A DNA stretch of 64,000 bases, taken from positions 1 to 64,000 of the forward strand of contig NZ_LQOY01000248.1 of the NCBI RefSeq assembly GCF_002101675.1, in the 5' to 3' direction. The notes beneath the pieces were generated by a model. That model saw only the letters and a program-made list of their open reading frames with translations, made no database searches and was not told the origin of the DNA. Of this stretch, positions 16,555 to 24,775 are shown in pieces. Origin of the DNA: Mycobacterium gordonae. Lineage in GTDB: Bacteria > Actinomycetota > Actinomycetes > Mycobacteriales > Mycobacteriaceae. Position 1 is the first letter of the stretch, and every line of letters starts with the position of its first letter. The translations under genes and the position numbers were made by a program.

Positions 16555-17775
16555 ATGCGGGTTCTTGGGCTGTTCCGCGTGCACAACGGTGAGGACATTC
16601 TGCCCCGCGTCCTGGATTCGTTGTCCGGGTGGTGTGACGACATCTATGCGATCGACGACCGCAGTACCGACAACTCCGCCGACATCCTGGCTCAGCATCC
16701 GGCGGTCACGAATTTCGTCCGGGCGCGGCCGGATCTCCCACCCACCCCGTGGCTGATCCCGGAACCTCCGGGCCTGGAATTGCTGTACCGGATGGCCGAT
16801 TTCTGTCGGCCTGATTGGATCGCAATGATCGACTCCGATCAGGTGGTCGAAGCCGACGTCGACGTCCGCGAGATGCTGGCGGCCACTCCAGATGACGTGG
16901 CGGCGCTGATGTGCCCGATGATCCCGACGTGGCATGATCCCGAGTTCCCGGAGATGATTCCGATCATGGGGCCGGCGGAGTCGGTGCGCGGACCGTTCTG
17001 GCGCTGGCGCCCGGAACTGCGGGCCGGGACACGGATGATCCACAACCCGCACTGGCCCGCGAACATCACCGAACACGGCCGCATCGGGATGGTGTATGAC
17101 GTGCGCCTGGTGCACCACGGCTGGTCCACCCTGGCCGAACGGGTAGCGAAGGTCGATCACTACCGCAAGATCGATCCGGACTGTCGGCTGAATTACGGCG
17201 TTCCTTACGACCGTGCCCTGCTGTTCGGGTATGCCCGCGACGAGGTCGAGCTGCTCAAGGCGGACTACCGCAAGCGGGTCGGCGGCGATTTCGATCCGGT
17301 CGAGGTGGGCACCCGCCTGCCGATCGAGCGCGAGCACCTCGCGCTCGGCGCCGGTTACGGCCCGCGCGCCGGCGCGTTTCACCCGGGTGTCGACTTCGCC
17401 GCCGAACCGGGCGCCGCCGTCCACGCCGTCTCATCCGGAACGGTCACTCGCACACGCGATCTGGACGGTGACGGGCTGCGCTTGACGGTGCTGTCGAACG
17501 CCGACGTCGACCTGGTCTACGTGTTCCGGTCCGCCGACCAGCTCTGCGTGGGTGACCAGATCGCCGCCGGCGCGCGGATCGGCACCGTCGGCCCCGAACG
17601 CGAATCGGCCGACGGCTACCTGCATTTCGAAGTTCACACCGACGGCGTGCACACCAGCCCACTGCGGTATCTGGGCAACTTGGGCCTGCTGCCGTGGCCG
17701 CCGCAAGGACGGCCCCGGCCGGTGTCGGGCACCTATCCGGCCGCCACCCCGTGCAGCATCACCGTTGCAGGGTGA
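16555..17775 (+). CDS. Family 2 glycosyltransferase fused to a degenerate LytM/M23 domain
   Basis: 406 residues. Residues 1-250 form a GT-A glycosyltransferase: start MRVLGLFRVHNGEDILPRVL, nucleotide-sugar region AIDDRSTDNS, and metal-binding D93-S94-D95 in AMIDSDQVVE. Residues 262-375 match a LytM/M23 peptidase fold: GAGYGPRAGAFHPGVDFAAEPG gives the HxxxD zinc ligands His276 and Asp280, and GTVGPERESADGYLHFEVHTDG is the C-terminal motif. The HxH motif reads YLH, so one catalytic His (position 355) is Tyr, and the central YxH is replaced by VYVFRSAD. The domain is therefore probably a peptidoglycan- or ligand-binding pseudo-peptidase. There is no signal peptide or TM segment. Ribosome site GGAGGGGG. 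No M. tuberculosis counterpart at this position. Confidence 0.82.
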   Translation: MRVLGLFRVHNGEDILPRVLDSLSGWCDDIYAIDDRSTDNSADILAQHPAVTNFVRARPDLPPTPWLIPEPPGLELLYRMADFCRPDWIAMIDSDQVVEADVDVREMLAATPDDVAALMCPMIPTWHDPEFPEMIPIMGPAESVRGPFWRWRPELRAGTRMIHNPHWPANITEHGRIGMVYDVRLVHHGWSTLAERVAKVDHYRKIDPDCRLNYGVPYDRALLFGYARDEVELLKADYRKRVGGDFDPVEVGTRLPIEREHLALGAGYGPRAGAFHPGVDFAAEPGAAVHAVSSGTVTRTRDLDGDGLRLTVLSNADVDLVYVFRSADQLCVGDQIAAGARIGTVGPERESADGYLHFEVHTDGVHTSPLRYLGNLGLLPWPPQGRPRPVSGTYPAATPCSITVAG

Positions 17776-18769
17776 GCCGCTCGGCCACGGCGCGCGCCGA
17801 CCGAATGGCCGATCGCGCCTCCTGCAGAATCTTGGCCGGGTGCTGCTCATCCAACTCGCCCAGTCGGTTGTAGCGCTCGACCCCGAATCCTGCCGACTCC
17901 AACCGGATTGCGAACGGCAGCACCAACGTCCGCAGCGCCTCGAAGTGCAGGTAGGGCACCACCGGCTGGCCGGTCACCAGCAGACACGTCGAGTTATCCA
18001 TGCCGACCGTTTGCGCGGCGAAGGTGTAAGTGTCAGCGGAGTTTGCCCGACGGTTGTCCGGGTCGGGTGACGGCGTTTCCAGCAGGGTGACCGGCACGCG
18101 CATCTCGTTGCTGTCAGCCGCGAATCGCCAGACGGCCTGGTCGCGGTGCGGCCGATCAACCCGTCGCCGTGCGTGGTCCTGAACCTCGCGGATGTCGAGT
18201 CCCAGGGCTTCGCCGGCCGCGGCGGCCAGCAGGTCGAATTCAGTGCGGGCCTGCGGCGCGATGGCGGCTACGGCGTCTTGTTCGGAATCCATGAGTTCGC
18301 GCGAGGCCGCGGCCAGCACCACGTGGCCGATGCGCCGCCCGGCAGCCAACTCCCGCGCGTACCCGACCCGCAGCCTGTTGGTGTACCGGCCGCCGCCGAT
18401 CACCAACAGGTAGTCGAAATCCGTTGCGCTGGGCGATGATTCACCGATCAGACCCAGTGCGTCGGCCAGCGCCACAATCTGATCCAATTGCGCGGCAGGC
18501 ATCTGCAAACGGGGGATCAGCCACCGCACCGCGCCGGCGGCGTCCTGGCTGTGCACTCGGCCCGCGCGTGCCCGTGCCCGGCCGCGGTAGTCCCACACAC
18601 TGCTGAACTCGTCGAGCCACGCCAACCGCGCGGCGAGATCGAGGTCAGTCGGAACGGCTCCGCCGAACATCCCCACCAGCTGACTCAGGGCCGGGTGGGT
18701 GGCCCAGGCTTCGACCTCCCGGCGCACCAGATCTACCGCGTCAGCGGATCCGGTATCAGTCGGACACAC
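17759..18769 (-). CDS. DUF218/YdcF-like protein of unknown function
   Basis: 336 residues, start GTG at 18769. The central and C-terminal parts resemble DUF218 (YdcF/SanA) proteins: DYLLVIGGGRYTNRLRVGYA, then ADTYTFAAQTVGMDN and STCLLVTGQPVVPYLHFEAL, which correspond to the Rossmann-like strands of that fold. The preceding 110 residues are helical and specific to this group. No signal peptide or membrane segment is seen. DUF218 proteins are linked to envelope biology in a few bacteria but have no agreed reaction. The gene overlaps the 3' end of the glycosyltransferase by 17 bases tail-to-tail, and is divergent from the epimerase. The assignment is tentative. Confidence 0.6.
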   Translation of the reverse strand: MCPTDTGSADAVDLVRREVEAWATHPALSQLVGMFGGAVPTDLDLAARLAWLDEFSSVWDYRGRARARAGRVHSQDAAGAVRWLIPRLQMPAAQLDQIVALADALGLIGESSPSATDFDYLLVIGGGRYTNRLRVGYARELAAGRRIGHVVLAAASRELMDSEQDAVAAIAPQARTEFDLLAAAAGEALGLDIREVQDHARRRVDRPHRDQAVWRFAADSNEMRVPVTLLETPSPDPDNRRANSADTYTFAAQTVGMDNSTCLLVTGQPVVPYLHFEALRTLVLPFAIRLESAGFGVERYNRLGELDEQHPAKILQEARSAIRSARAVAERLTLQR

Positions 18770-18903
18770 CGAGCAACCCCCCCTCTCAACCTCTCACGGC
18801 CACCGTACGTGTCGCGCCCGGCTAACCCGGTCCGCCACGGCGGGCCAGTAAGCTGATAGCCGGTTCAGCGAAGAACGGCACGCAACGCGGGGGACTTTGT
18901 GCG

Positions 18904-19866
18904 GTGAGAATTCTGGTGACCGGGGGAGCGGGCTTTCAGGGAAGCCATCTTGCCGAGGCGCTGCTCGCCACGGGACATCAAGTGACCGTGCTGAATACCC
19001 TGTCCAGTGCTGCCAAGCGAAACACCCGCCGCCTCAAAGGCGCCACGGGCGCCGACTTGGTCTTCGGCTCGGTGACCGATGCGGAACTGACCGCCAAGAC
19101 GGTGCCGGAGCATGACGTCGTCTTCCATCTCGCGGCAAACGTCAACGTCGACAAATCGCTGAGCGACCCGAAGAGTTTCCTGGACACGAACGTGATGGGC
19201 ACTTACAACATTCTCGAGGCGGCGCGCCGAAACGGATCGCGGGTCATCTACGCCTCAACCTGTGAGGTATACGGCGACGGCCAGGATCTCGGGGAAGGCG
19301 ACACCCTGAACGAAACCGCCGAACTGATGCCCGCCAGTCCCTACGGCGCGTCCAAAGCGGCGGCCGACCGGCTCTGCTACTCCTACTTCCGGTCCTACGA
19401 CATGGACGTCAGCGTGGTCCGTCCGTTCAACATCTTCGGCGAGCGGCAGAAAAGCGGCGCCTTCGGAGCACTGATCCCGATATTGGTTCGCCAAGCGATG
19501 GCGGGAAAGGATCTCACCATCTTCGGTGAGGGCACCGCGACCCGCGACTACCTCCACGTCAGCGACGTGGTGCGGGCCTACCTGCTCGTGCTGGACAACC
19601 CGGGTCTGCGAGGCCAGGCCATCAATTTCGCCAGCGGCATCAACACCAGCGTGCGCGACATCGCCGAATACATCGCCGGCAAGTTTGGGGTGCATGTCGT
19701 CAAGGGTCCGCCCCGGCCCGGGGAGGTCGCCCGCTATCCGGCCAACATCGAGTTGGCGCGCAGCATCGGGTTTGCGCCACGGGTCCAGATATGGGCCGGC
19801 ATAGACCGTTATGTGGACTGGGCAATGAACCAGTCCGACAACGAGATTGAGCTAGCCGCTACTTGA
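18904..19866 (+). CDS. NAD-dependent sugar-nucleotide epimerase/dehydratase
   Basis: 320 residues, extended short-chain dehydrogenase of the UDP-glucose 4-epimerase/dTDP-glucose 4,6-dehydratase group. The NAD loop is TGGAGFQGS at 7-15. The catalytic triad region shows YASTCEVYGDG and SPYGASKAAADR (YxxxK). RPFNIFGERQ, TRDYLHVSDVVRAY and the C-terminal RPGEVARYPAN are typical of epimerases acting on nucleotide-bound sugars. The start is GTG 18904. It likely makes an activated sugar for envelope glycans, which fits the glycosyltransferase two genes away. Specificity cannot be set from sequence. It ends nine bases before the 3' end of the convergent PE gene. Confidence 0.88.
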   Translation: MRILVTGGAGFQGSHLAEALLATGHQVTVLNTLSSAAKRNTRRLKGATGADLVFGSVTDAELTAKTVPEHDVVFHLAANVNVDKSLSDPKSFLDTNVMGTYNILEAARRNGSRVIYASTCEVYGDGQDLGEGDTLNETAELMPASPYGASKAAADRLCYSYFRSYDMDVSVVRPFNIFGERQKSGAFGALIPILVRQAMAGKDLTIFGEGTATRDYLHVSDVVRAYLLVLDNPGLRGQAINFASGINTSVRDIAEYIAGKFGVHVVKGPPRPGEVARYPANIELARSIGFAPRVQIWAGIDRYVDWAMNQSDNEIELAAT

Positions 19867-19875
19867 CTCGCGTCG

Positions 19876-21360
19876 TTACAGCAAGCCACCCAGCAGCGGC
19901 GTGGAGGGTGACCCGGTCAGGCCCGGCAAGGATGGCAGCGTGCCCAGCCCGCCCAGCAGTCCCGGCAGGGACGGCAGAGTGCCCAGTCCGCCCAGCAGTC
20001 CCGGCAGGGATGGCAGAGTGCCCAGCCCGCCCAACAGAGATCCCAGATCCGGCAGGGACGGCAGGCTCAGCCCGGGCAGCAAGGACCCCAGCGACGGCAG
20101 GCCCGGCACGGTGATCTGCGGCAGGGGAAGCAGTGGGCTCGGTAAGGGCGGCGCCCCGATGGCCTGTGCGAGTTGTTGCGGTGCGTAGAGCAGGAGTCCG
20201 GGCAGGATTCCGCCGGTGGGCGTGCCGCCCATCGGGACGCTGACAATCGGACTCCCCGGTAGCGGATCGATGTTGACCGTCACGGTCGAAAGGGGAGTGA
20301 GTATCCCTCCGACCGGGATGCTCGCGTGTAATGGGACGGTGATGGCAGGAACCCCGCCGAGCACCGGCAGGGGCACTCCCGGCAGAGTCACTCCCAGCGT
20401 GTACTGCCCGTTGAGGAAGCCGTTCGCGACGACGGCAGGGGCGGTGAGGACCGCGACGGCGGCTCCAAACCCGTCTCCGCTCTGCACCGCGCTGCTGAAG
20501 GCCGCCCCTACGGAGGCTATGGCGTTGGCCGTGGTGATGGGCGAACCGATGGCATCGATGCCCAGCGCTATGGGCAGGCCGAAGAAAGCGGCGCCGATCT
20601 GCAGCGGGTTGGTCAGGTTGACCCCGACAGAGTAGGAGAAGTCGACCAGTGTCGCCAGCACGTTCACCGCATTTTGCCCGATGCGACCCGGTATGGACGC
20701 GATCGGCACCAAGTCGGTCAGGACCTGCGCCGCGCCAGCCCCACTGGCCAGGTGTTGGCTCGCATTGGTGAAGGCGGCGGCGATTATCTGCCCGTAGCCC
20801 GACTGGTTGGTGACGAACTGGCGCAGGAAGGGAAACGGGTTAGCGGCCAGGCCATTGCCGAGGCTTTGCAGGTTGTTGATTGTGTTGGAAACCAGTGCCT
20901 CGTACGGGCCCGTAATAGCGGCCAGGCTTGGTGGTGTGGGTCCGGGTGTCGGCCCGAATATCCCCGGCAGCAGTGATTGAAGGGACGGGAAAGCCCCGAG
21001 GCCGCCCGTGAGACCGTCCAGGATCGATGCGGCGGGCGCTGCCCCGGCCGCGGGCAGGCCGCTTGCGAACATCCGCTCGACGTTGGCGATTTCGGCGCTG
21101 ACGTATGCCCCGACGCTGGAGTTCAGCGCCTTGACGAACTCGGCGTGGAACGCCTGCGTTCGCGCACTGAGGGCCTGGTACTCGCGGCCAAGGTCGTCGA
21201 ACATCGCCGCGATGGCAGCTGAAATCTCGTCGGCGGCTGCCGGTGAAATGCCCGTAGTGGCAGCTGCGATTGATTGTGAGGCCTGCGTTATTGCCGACCG
21301 AATTCCAGACAATTCCTGAGACGCAGACTCAACCCATTCAGGAGCAATCAAAACGGACAC
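19876..21360 (-). CDS. PE family protein with Leu/Pro/Gly-rich C-terminal repeats
   Basis: 494 residues from GTG 21360 (VSVLIAPEWVESASQELSG), with GAGGGGGAT as ribosome site seven bases upstream. An ATG at 21411 would add 17 residues not typical of PE starts. Residues 1-100 are a PE domain, ending near GAYVSAEIANVERMF. The middle region (about 105-390) is Ala/Gly/Asn-rich and hydrophobic, lacks the Gly-Gly-X pattern of PGRS, and contains QSGYGQIIAAAF and NPLQIGAAFFGLPIALG. The C-terminus carries LPSLPGLLGGLGT repeated in tandem. It should be exported and surface-located like other PE proteins. No esterase (GxSxG) motif was noticed. The gene has no counterpart between Rv1536 and Rv1537 in M. 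tuberculosis. Confidence 0.88.
   Translation of the reverse strand: MSVLIAPEWVESASQELSGIRSAITQASQSIAAATTGISPAAADEISAAIAAMFDDLGREYQALSARTQAFHAEFVKALNSSVGAYVSAEIANVERMFASGLPAAGAAPAASILDGLTGGLGAFPSLQSLLPGIFGPTPGPTPPSLAAITGPYEALVSNTINNLQSLGNGLAANPFPFLRQFVTNQSGYGQIIAAAFTNASQHLASGAGAAQVLTDLVPIASIPGRIGQNAVNVLATLVDFSYSVGVNLTNPLQIGAAFFGLPIALGIDAIGSPITTANAIASVGAAFSSAVQSGDGFGAAVAVLTAPAVVANGFLNGQYTLGVTLPGVPLPVLGGVPAITVPLHASIPVGGILTPLSTVTVNIDPLPGSPIVSVPMGGTPTGGILPGLLLYAPQQLAQAIGAPPLPSPLLPLPQITVPGLPSLGSLLPGLSLPSLPDLGSLLGGLGTLPSLPGLLGGLGTLPSLPGLLGGLGTLPSLPGLTGSPSTPLLGGLL
19921..20037 (-). repeat. 39-bp tandem repeats in the PE gene
   Basis: Three consecutive 39-base units (CCCGGCAGGGATGGCAGAGT followed by GCCCAGCCCGCCCAGCAGT, plus-strand reading) with few differences. 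They encode the 13-residue repeat LPSLPGLLGGLGT. Near-identity at DNA level points to recent expansion and a likely copy-number variable site. Confidence 0.85.
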
Positions 21361-21484
21361 AAGTATCCCCCTCGACCCGGTGATGTCGATCACACGCCTC
21401 GCTAGCTGCATGATGACCAGAATTCGAGAGAACTAAACGTGCGTATAACGACGAGTTTTTGTCAGCGTCACCCGGTCTTTACGT

Positions 21485-21501
21485 CATTTATCGGATAAAT
21501 G
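21485..21501. promoter_or_regulatory. Perfect 8-1-8 palindrome upstream of the PE gene and dinX
   Basis: CATTTATC-G-GATAAATG is perfectly symmetrical and lies in an unusually AT-rich stretch of the 256-base divergent region between the PE start (21360) and dinX start (21617). It could be an operator for a dimeric regulator. It does not match the mycobacterial SOS box (TCGAAC N4 GTTCGA). Confidence 0.35.
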
Positions 21502-21616
21502 CTTCGCTGTTCGTACTTCTTAAGCGCTGCGCGAAGTTTCAACGGATAATTGCGAACACTTGGCAGGTGCCTCCTGAACCGGACCGCACGCCGCTGTCCC
21601 CCTAGCATCGATAGCC

Positions 21617-23032
21617 GTGGAGTCCCGTTGGGTGCTGCACCTGGATATGGACGCTTTCTTCGCATCGGTGGAACAACTCACCCGGCCGACCCTGCGCGGG
21701 CGTCCGGTGCTGGTGGGTGGACTGGGTGGTCGAGGCGTCGTGGCCGGAGCCAGCTACGAGTCGCGAGTGTTCGGCGCCCGTTCGGCCATGCCGATGCACC
21801 AGGCCCGCCGGCTGGTGGGGGTGAGCGCGGTGGTGCTGCCGCCGCGCGGAGTGGTTTACGGCGTGGCCAGCCGTCGTGTGTTCGACACGGTGCGCAGCCT
21901 GGTCCCCGTGGTGGAGCAGCTGTCGTTCGACGAGGCATTCGGCGAGCCGTCACAGCTTGTCGGGGCGTCGGCGGCCGACGCCGAGGAGTTCTGCGAACTG
22001 CTGCGGCGACGGGTCCGTGACGAGACCGGCCTTATCGCTTCGGTGGGTGCGGGCTCGGGCAAACAGATCGCCAAGATCGCCTCGGGTCTGGCGAAGCCCG
22101 ACGGCATCCGGGTGGTTCGCCGCGCCGAGGAGAAGCTGTTGCTCGACGGTTTACCGGTGCGACGGTTGTGGGGGATCGGTCCGGTCGCCGAGGAAAAGCT
22201 GCACCGCCTCGGCATCGAGACCATCGGGCAGTTGGCCGCGTTGAGCGACGCGGAGGTGGCCAACATTCTGGGCGCGACCGTCGGGCCCGCGCTGCACCGG
22301 CTGGCCCGGGGTATCGACGACCGCCCAGTCGCCGAACGCGCCGAAGCCAAACAGATCAGCGCCGAATCCACGTTCGCCGCCGACCTGACCACTCTGGACC
22401 AGCTAAGGGAGGCGATCGAGCCGATCGCCGAACACGCGCATCGACGATTGCTCAAAGACGGCCGCGGCGCTCGCACGGTGACCGTGAAGCTCAAGAAGTC
22501 CGACATGAGTACCCTGACACGCTCGGCGACACTGCCCTACGCGACGGCCGAAGCGAGCGCCCTGACGGCGGTGGCGCGCAGGCTGCTGCTCGACCCGCTG
22601 CAAATCGGCCCGATTCGCCTTCTCGGCGTTGGCTTTTCGGGCCTTAGCGATGTACGCCAGGAATCGTTGTTCCCGGAGCTGGACCTGTCGCCCGAGACCG
22701 AGGCGCACCAGGATTTCGACACGATGCGCGCCGCGCTGCTCACCGGACAGGACGGCTCGTCGTGGCGGATCGGCGACGACGTCGCGCATCAGGTGTGGGG
22801 ACACGGGTGGGTTCAGGGGGCCGGTCACGGTGTGGTCACCGTCCGATTCGAGACCCGGGGTACCGGACCGGGCACGGCCCGCACGTTTCCCATCGACACC
22901 GCCGACATCAGCGCGGCAAACCCGGTCGACAGCCTGGATTGGCCGGATTACGTGGGCCAACTGCGTGACCAGGAACCGGATTCGGTGGCGGCGCCGTCAA
23001 CCCCAGCGGCCGACGGCGTCGGCGACCGGTAG
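21617..23032 (+). CDS. dinX: Y-family DNA polymerase IV homologue DinX (DinB1-type)
   Basis: 471 residues, close to M. tuberculosis DinX/Rv1537 (463 aa), a translesion polymerase that copies damaged or mismatched templates. Catalytic motifs: VLHLDMDAFFASVEQ (first metal-binding Asp) near residue 10 and QLSFDEAFGE (Asp-Glu pair) near residue 102. The helix-hairpin-helix region follows at LPVRRLWGIGPVAEEKLHRLG, and the little-finger domain after about residue 240. A short beta-clamp-binding type motif, QESLFPELDL, is seen near 350. The start is GTG 21617 (MESRWVLHLDMD), as in M. tuberculosis. The 3' end overlaps ansA by 36 bases tail-to-tail. Confidence 0.95.
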   Translation: MESRWVLHLDMDAFFASVEQLTRPTLRGRPVLVGGLGGRGVVAGASYESRVFGARSAMPMHQARRLVGVSAVVLPPRGVVYGVASRRVFDTVRSLVPVVEQLSFDEAFGEPSQLVGASAADAEEFCELLRRRVRDETGLIASVGAGSGKQIAKIASGLAKPDGIRVVRRAEEKLLLDGLPVRRLWGIGPVAEEKLHRLGIETIGQLAALSDAEVANILGATVGPALHRLARGIDDRPVAERAEAKQISAESTFAADLTTLDQLREAIEPIAEHAHRRLLKDGRGARTVTVKLKKSDMSTLTRSATLPYATAEASALTAVARRLLLDPLQIGPIRLLGVGFSGLSDVRQESLFPELDLSPETEAHQDFDTMRAALLTGQDGSSWRIGDDVAHQVWGHGWVQGAGHGVVTVRFETRGTGPGTARTFPIDTADISAANPVDSLDWPDYVGQLRDQEPDSVAAPSTPAADGVGDR

Positions 23033-23935
23033 CCCGGCCGCCAGCGCCGCCAGGACCAGCACCCGGGCCTGTGAAGGAGCCAGCCGGGGCACCAGCACCG
23101 CGCCGGCCTCCACCAAATCGTGGCCGGGTCCGTATGCGGCGCTGACCCTGCCGCTCGGAACCCGGGTCGACACTGCGACCACCACACCCTCGCGGCACAG
23201 CCGACGCACCCCTTCGACAACGGCCGCTCCGGCGTTGCCGGATCCCACTGCCTCGAGCACCACACCGCGGGCACCGGCGGCGGCGAAGGCGTCCAGGGCC
23301 ACGGCGTCACTGCCGAGGTAGGCGGCGGCGATATCGACCCGCGGTGCGCCGGCGGCGCTCAGGTCGCCAAGATACGGACGCACCTTGGCGCCGGTCAGCG
23401 TCATCTCGCCGGTCACGGTGGCGAGCAGGGGCCCGGCGAACCCGCCCACCTCCTGGGTGTTGGCTTTGCGCAGGCCCAACGGCTGCAGCACCCGGCCGGC
23501 GAAACACACCAGGACCCCCAAGTCGCGGGCTTTCCGGCTGGACGCCACGATGAGCGCGTCGCGCAGGTTGGCCGGGCCGTCCGCGTCGGGGGCGTCCGCG
23601 CTGCGCATGGCCCCGGTCAGCACCACCGGGGCCGCACCGGCATACCCCAGCTCCAACCACAGGGCGGTTTCTTCCATCGTGTCGGTGCCGTGGGTGATGA
23701 CGACTCCGGCGGCGCCGTCGTCGATCGCGGTGAGCACTGCGGCGCGGATGCGGTCCCAGTCGGCCGTGACGAGTTCGGAACTGTCGACTGCCATCAGATC
23801 GACAAAGTCGACGTCGAATGCCTGCCTAAGACCGGTGGCGAGCTGGGCCCCGCCGTGGGCGGGCCGGCGGACGCCGTCGGCGCCGGTGGTTGTCGAGATC
23901 GTCCCTCCGGTGGTGATGACGGTGACGCGGCTCAT
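22997..23935 (-). CDS. ansA: L-asparaginase (type I/II fold)
   Basis: 312 residues, hydrolyses L-asparagine to aspartate and ammonia. Both catalytic threonine motifs are present: VITTGGTISTT at the N-terminus and ITHGTDTMEET near residue 80, the latter including the Lys-triad region. GPANLRDALIVA and VVLTGAMRSADAPDADG are family-conserved. No signal peptide is seen, so a cytoplasmic enzyme is expected, although M. tuberculosis AnsA has been reported to be secreted. It is about 14 residues shorter at the N-terminus than M. tuberculosis AnsA (326 aa). The gene lies 48 bases downstream of yaaA on the same strand. Confidence 0.94.
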   Translation of the reverse strand: MSRVTVITTGGTISTTTGADGVRRPAHGGAQLATGLRQAFDVDFVDLMAVDSSELVTADWDRIRAAVLTAIDDGAAGVVITHGTDTMEETALWLELGYAGAAPVVLTGAMRSADAPDADGPANLRDALIVASSRKARDLGVLVCFAGRVLQPLGLRKANTQEVGGFAGPLLATVTGEMTLTGAKVRPYLGDLSAAGAPRVDIAAAYLGSDAVALDAFAAAGARGVVLEAVGSGNAGAAVVEGVRRLCREGVVVAVSTRVPSGRVSAAYGPGHDLVEAGAVLVPRLAPSQARVLVLAALAAGLPVADAVGRWG

Positions 23936-23983
23936 GAGGGAATCATTCCGTAACCAATTCTGAGCGCGCGTAGCGCTGATCCT

Positions 23984-24742
23984 TCAGTGCCCCGGTCCCG
24001 CGGGGACGACGAGGGTCAGTGCGTTTCCCCTGCGCTCCACGCACATACCGGATCTGCGGGCCACGGCGGCGACCGCGGCGGCATCGTTCGGTTCGGCTCG
24101 TGTGGTGGCCAGCGCGCGGGCCAGCCGGCCCTTGTATGCCTTATTGAAATGCGTCACCGAGGTACGGCGACCGTCGGCATGCTGGGCCACCACATCGACA
24201 CTGACCGCGCTCGATGTCCTTCCCAGCGCTACATACGAGCCCGAGCGGAGATCGACGACCAGGTTCTCGGCGGCCAACTCTGCGAGCACCGGCTCGAGCA
24301 GGGGCCGCCATCGGACGGCCAGCGTTGGTCTGCCGGGGAGTTTCGACGTCGCGGACAGCCGGTAGGCGGGCACCTGGTCGTCAGCGCGAAGCAGCCCGAA
24401 CAATGCGGAACCGATGAACAACCGCGTCTGGGCGCGCGTCGCCTGCGCGCCTCGCAGCGACTCGATATCGAGGGCGTCGTAGAGAACACCGGTGTAGCGG
24501 CGGATGGCCGGTAACGTCGGCGCTTCGTACAATGCGGCGTTGCGTTCGATCTCAGCGTCCTGTGCGGCAGACAGACCCAGGGCCGCTCGGCATGCCACCG
24601 GGTCGGCGGCGAGATCGACCAGCTCGCCGACTAGGGCCGATCGCAGCGGGCACAGTCCCGGGTTGGCGAGTTCCCGGAGTCGCAACGGCGGTCCGTCGCC
24701 TCCGCCCCGCTTGGTCTCCGACGGAGGTAGCAGCACAATCAC
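23984..24742 (-). CDS. yaaA: YaaA family (UPF0246) peroxide-stress protein
   Basis: 252 residues. Start MIVLLPPSETKR, then YTGVLYDALDIESL, RLFIGSALFGLLRADDQVPAYRLS, and the C-terminal HFNKAYKGRLARAL are the hallmarks of the YaaA/DUF328 family. E. coli YaaA limits oxidative DNA damage by lowering free iron under peroxide stress and binds DNA. This gene is not between ansA and lspA in M. tuberculosis, so it is an addition or a lineage-specific retention here. It probably shares a promoter region with the divergent lspA (33 bases apart). Confidence 0.9.
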   Translation of the reverse strand: MIVLLPPSETKRGGGDGPPLRLRELANPGLCPLRSALVGELVDLAADPVACRAALGLSAAQDAEIERNAALYEAPTLPAIRRYTGVLYDALDIESLRGAQATRAQTRLFIGSALFGLLRADDQVPAYRLSATSKLPGRPTLAVRWRPLLEPVLAELAAENLVVDLRSGSYVALGRTSSAVSVDVVAQHADGRRTSVTHFNKAYKGRLARALATTRAEPNDAAAVAAVARRSGMCVERRGNALTLVVPAGPGH

Positions 24743-24775
24743 GGGTACAGACCTTAGTTAGTGGATGATGGTGGG

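Noticed and set aside
21361..21411. Upstream ATG start for the PE protein
   Set aside because: It adds 17 residues ahead of the PE domain; the GTG at 21360 has a ribosome site and fits PE protein starts.
21361..21616. SOS box ahead of dinX
   Set aside because: No TCGAAC N4 GTTCGA match was found in the upstream region, in line with dinX not being a typical LexA target.
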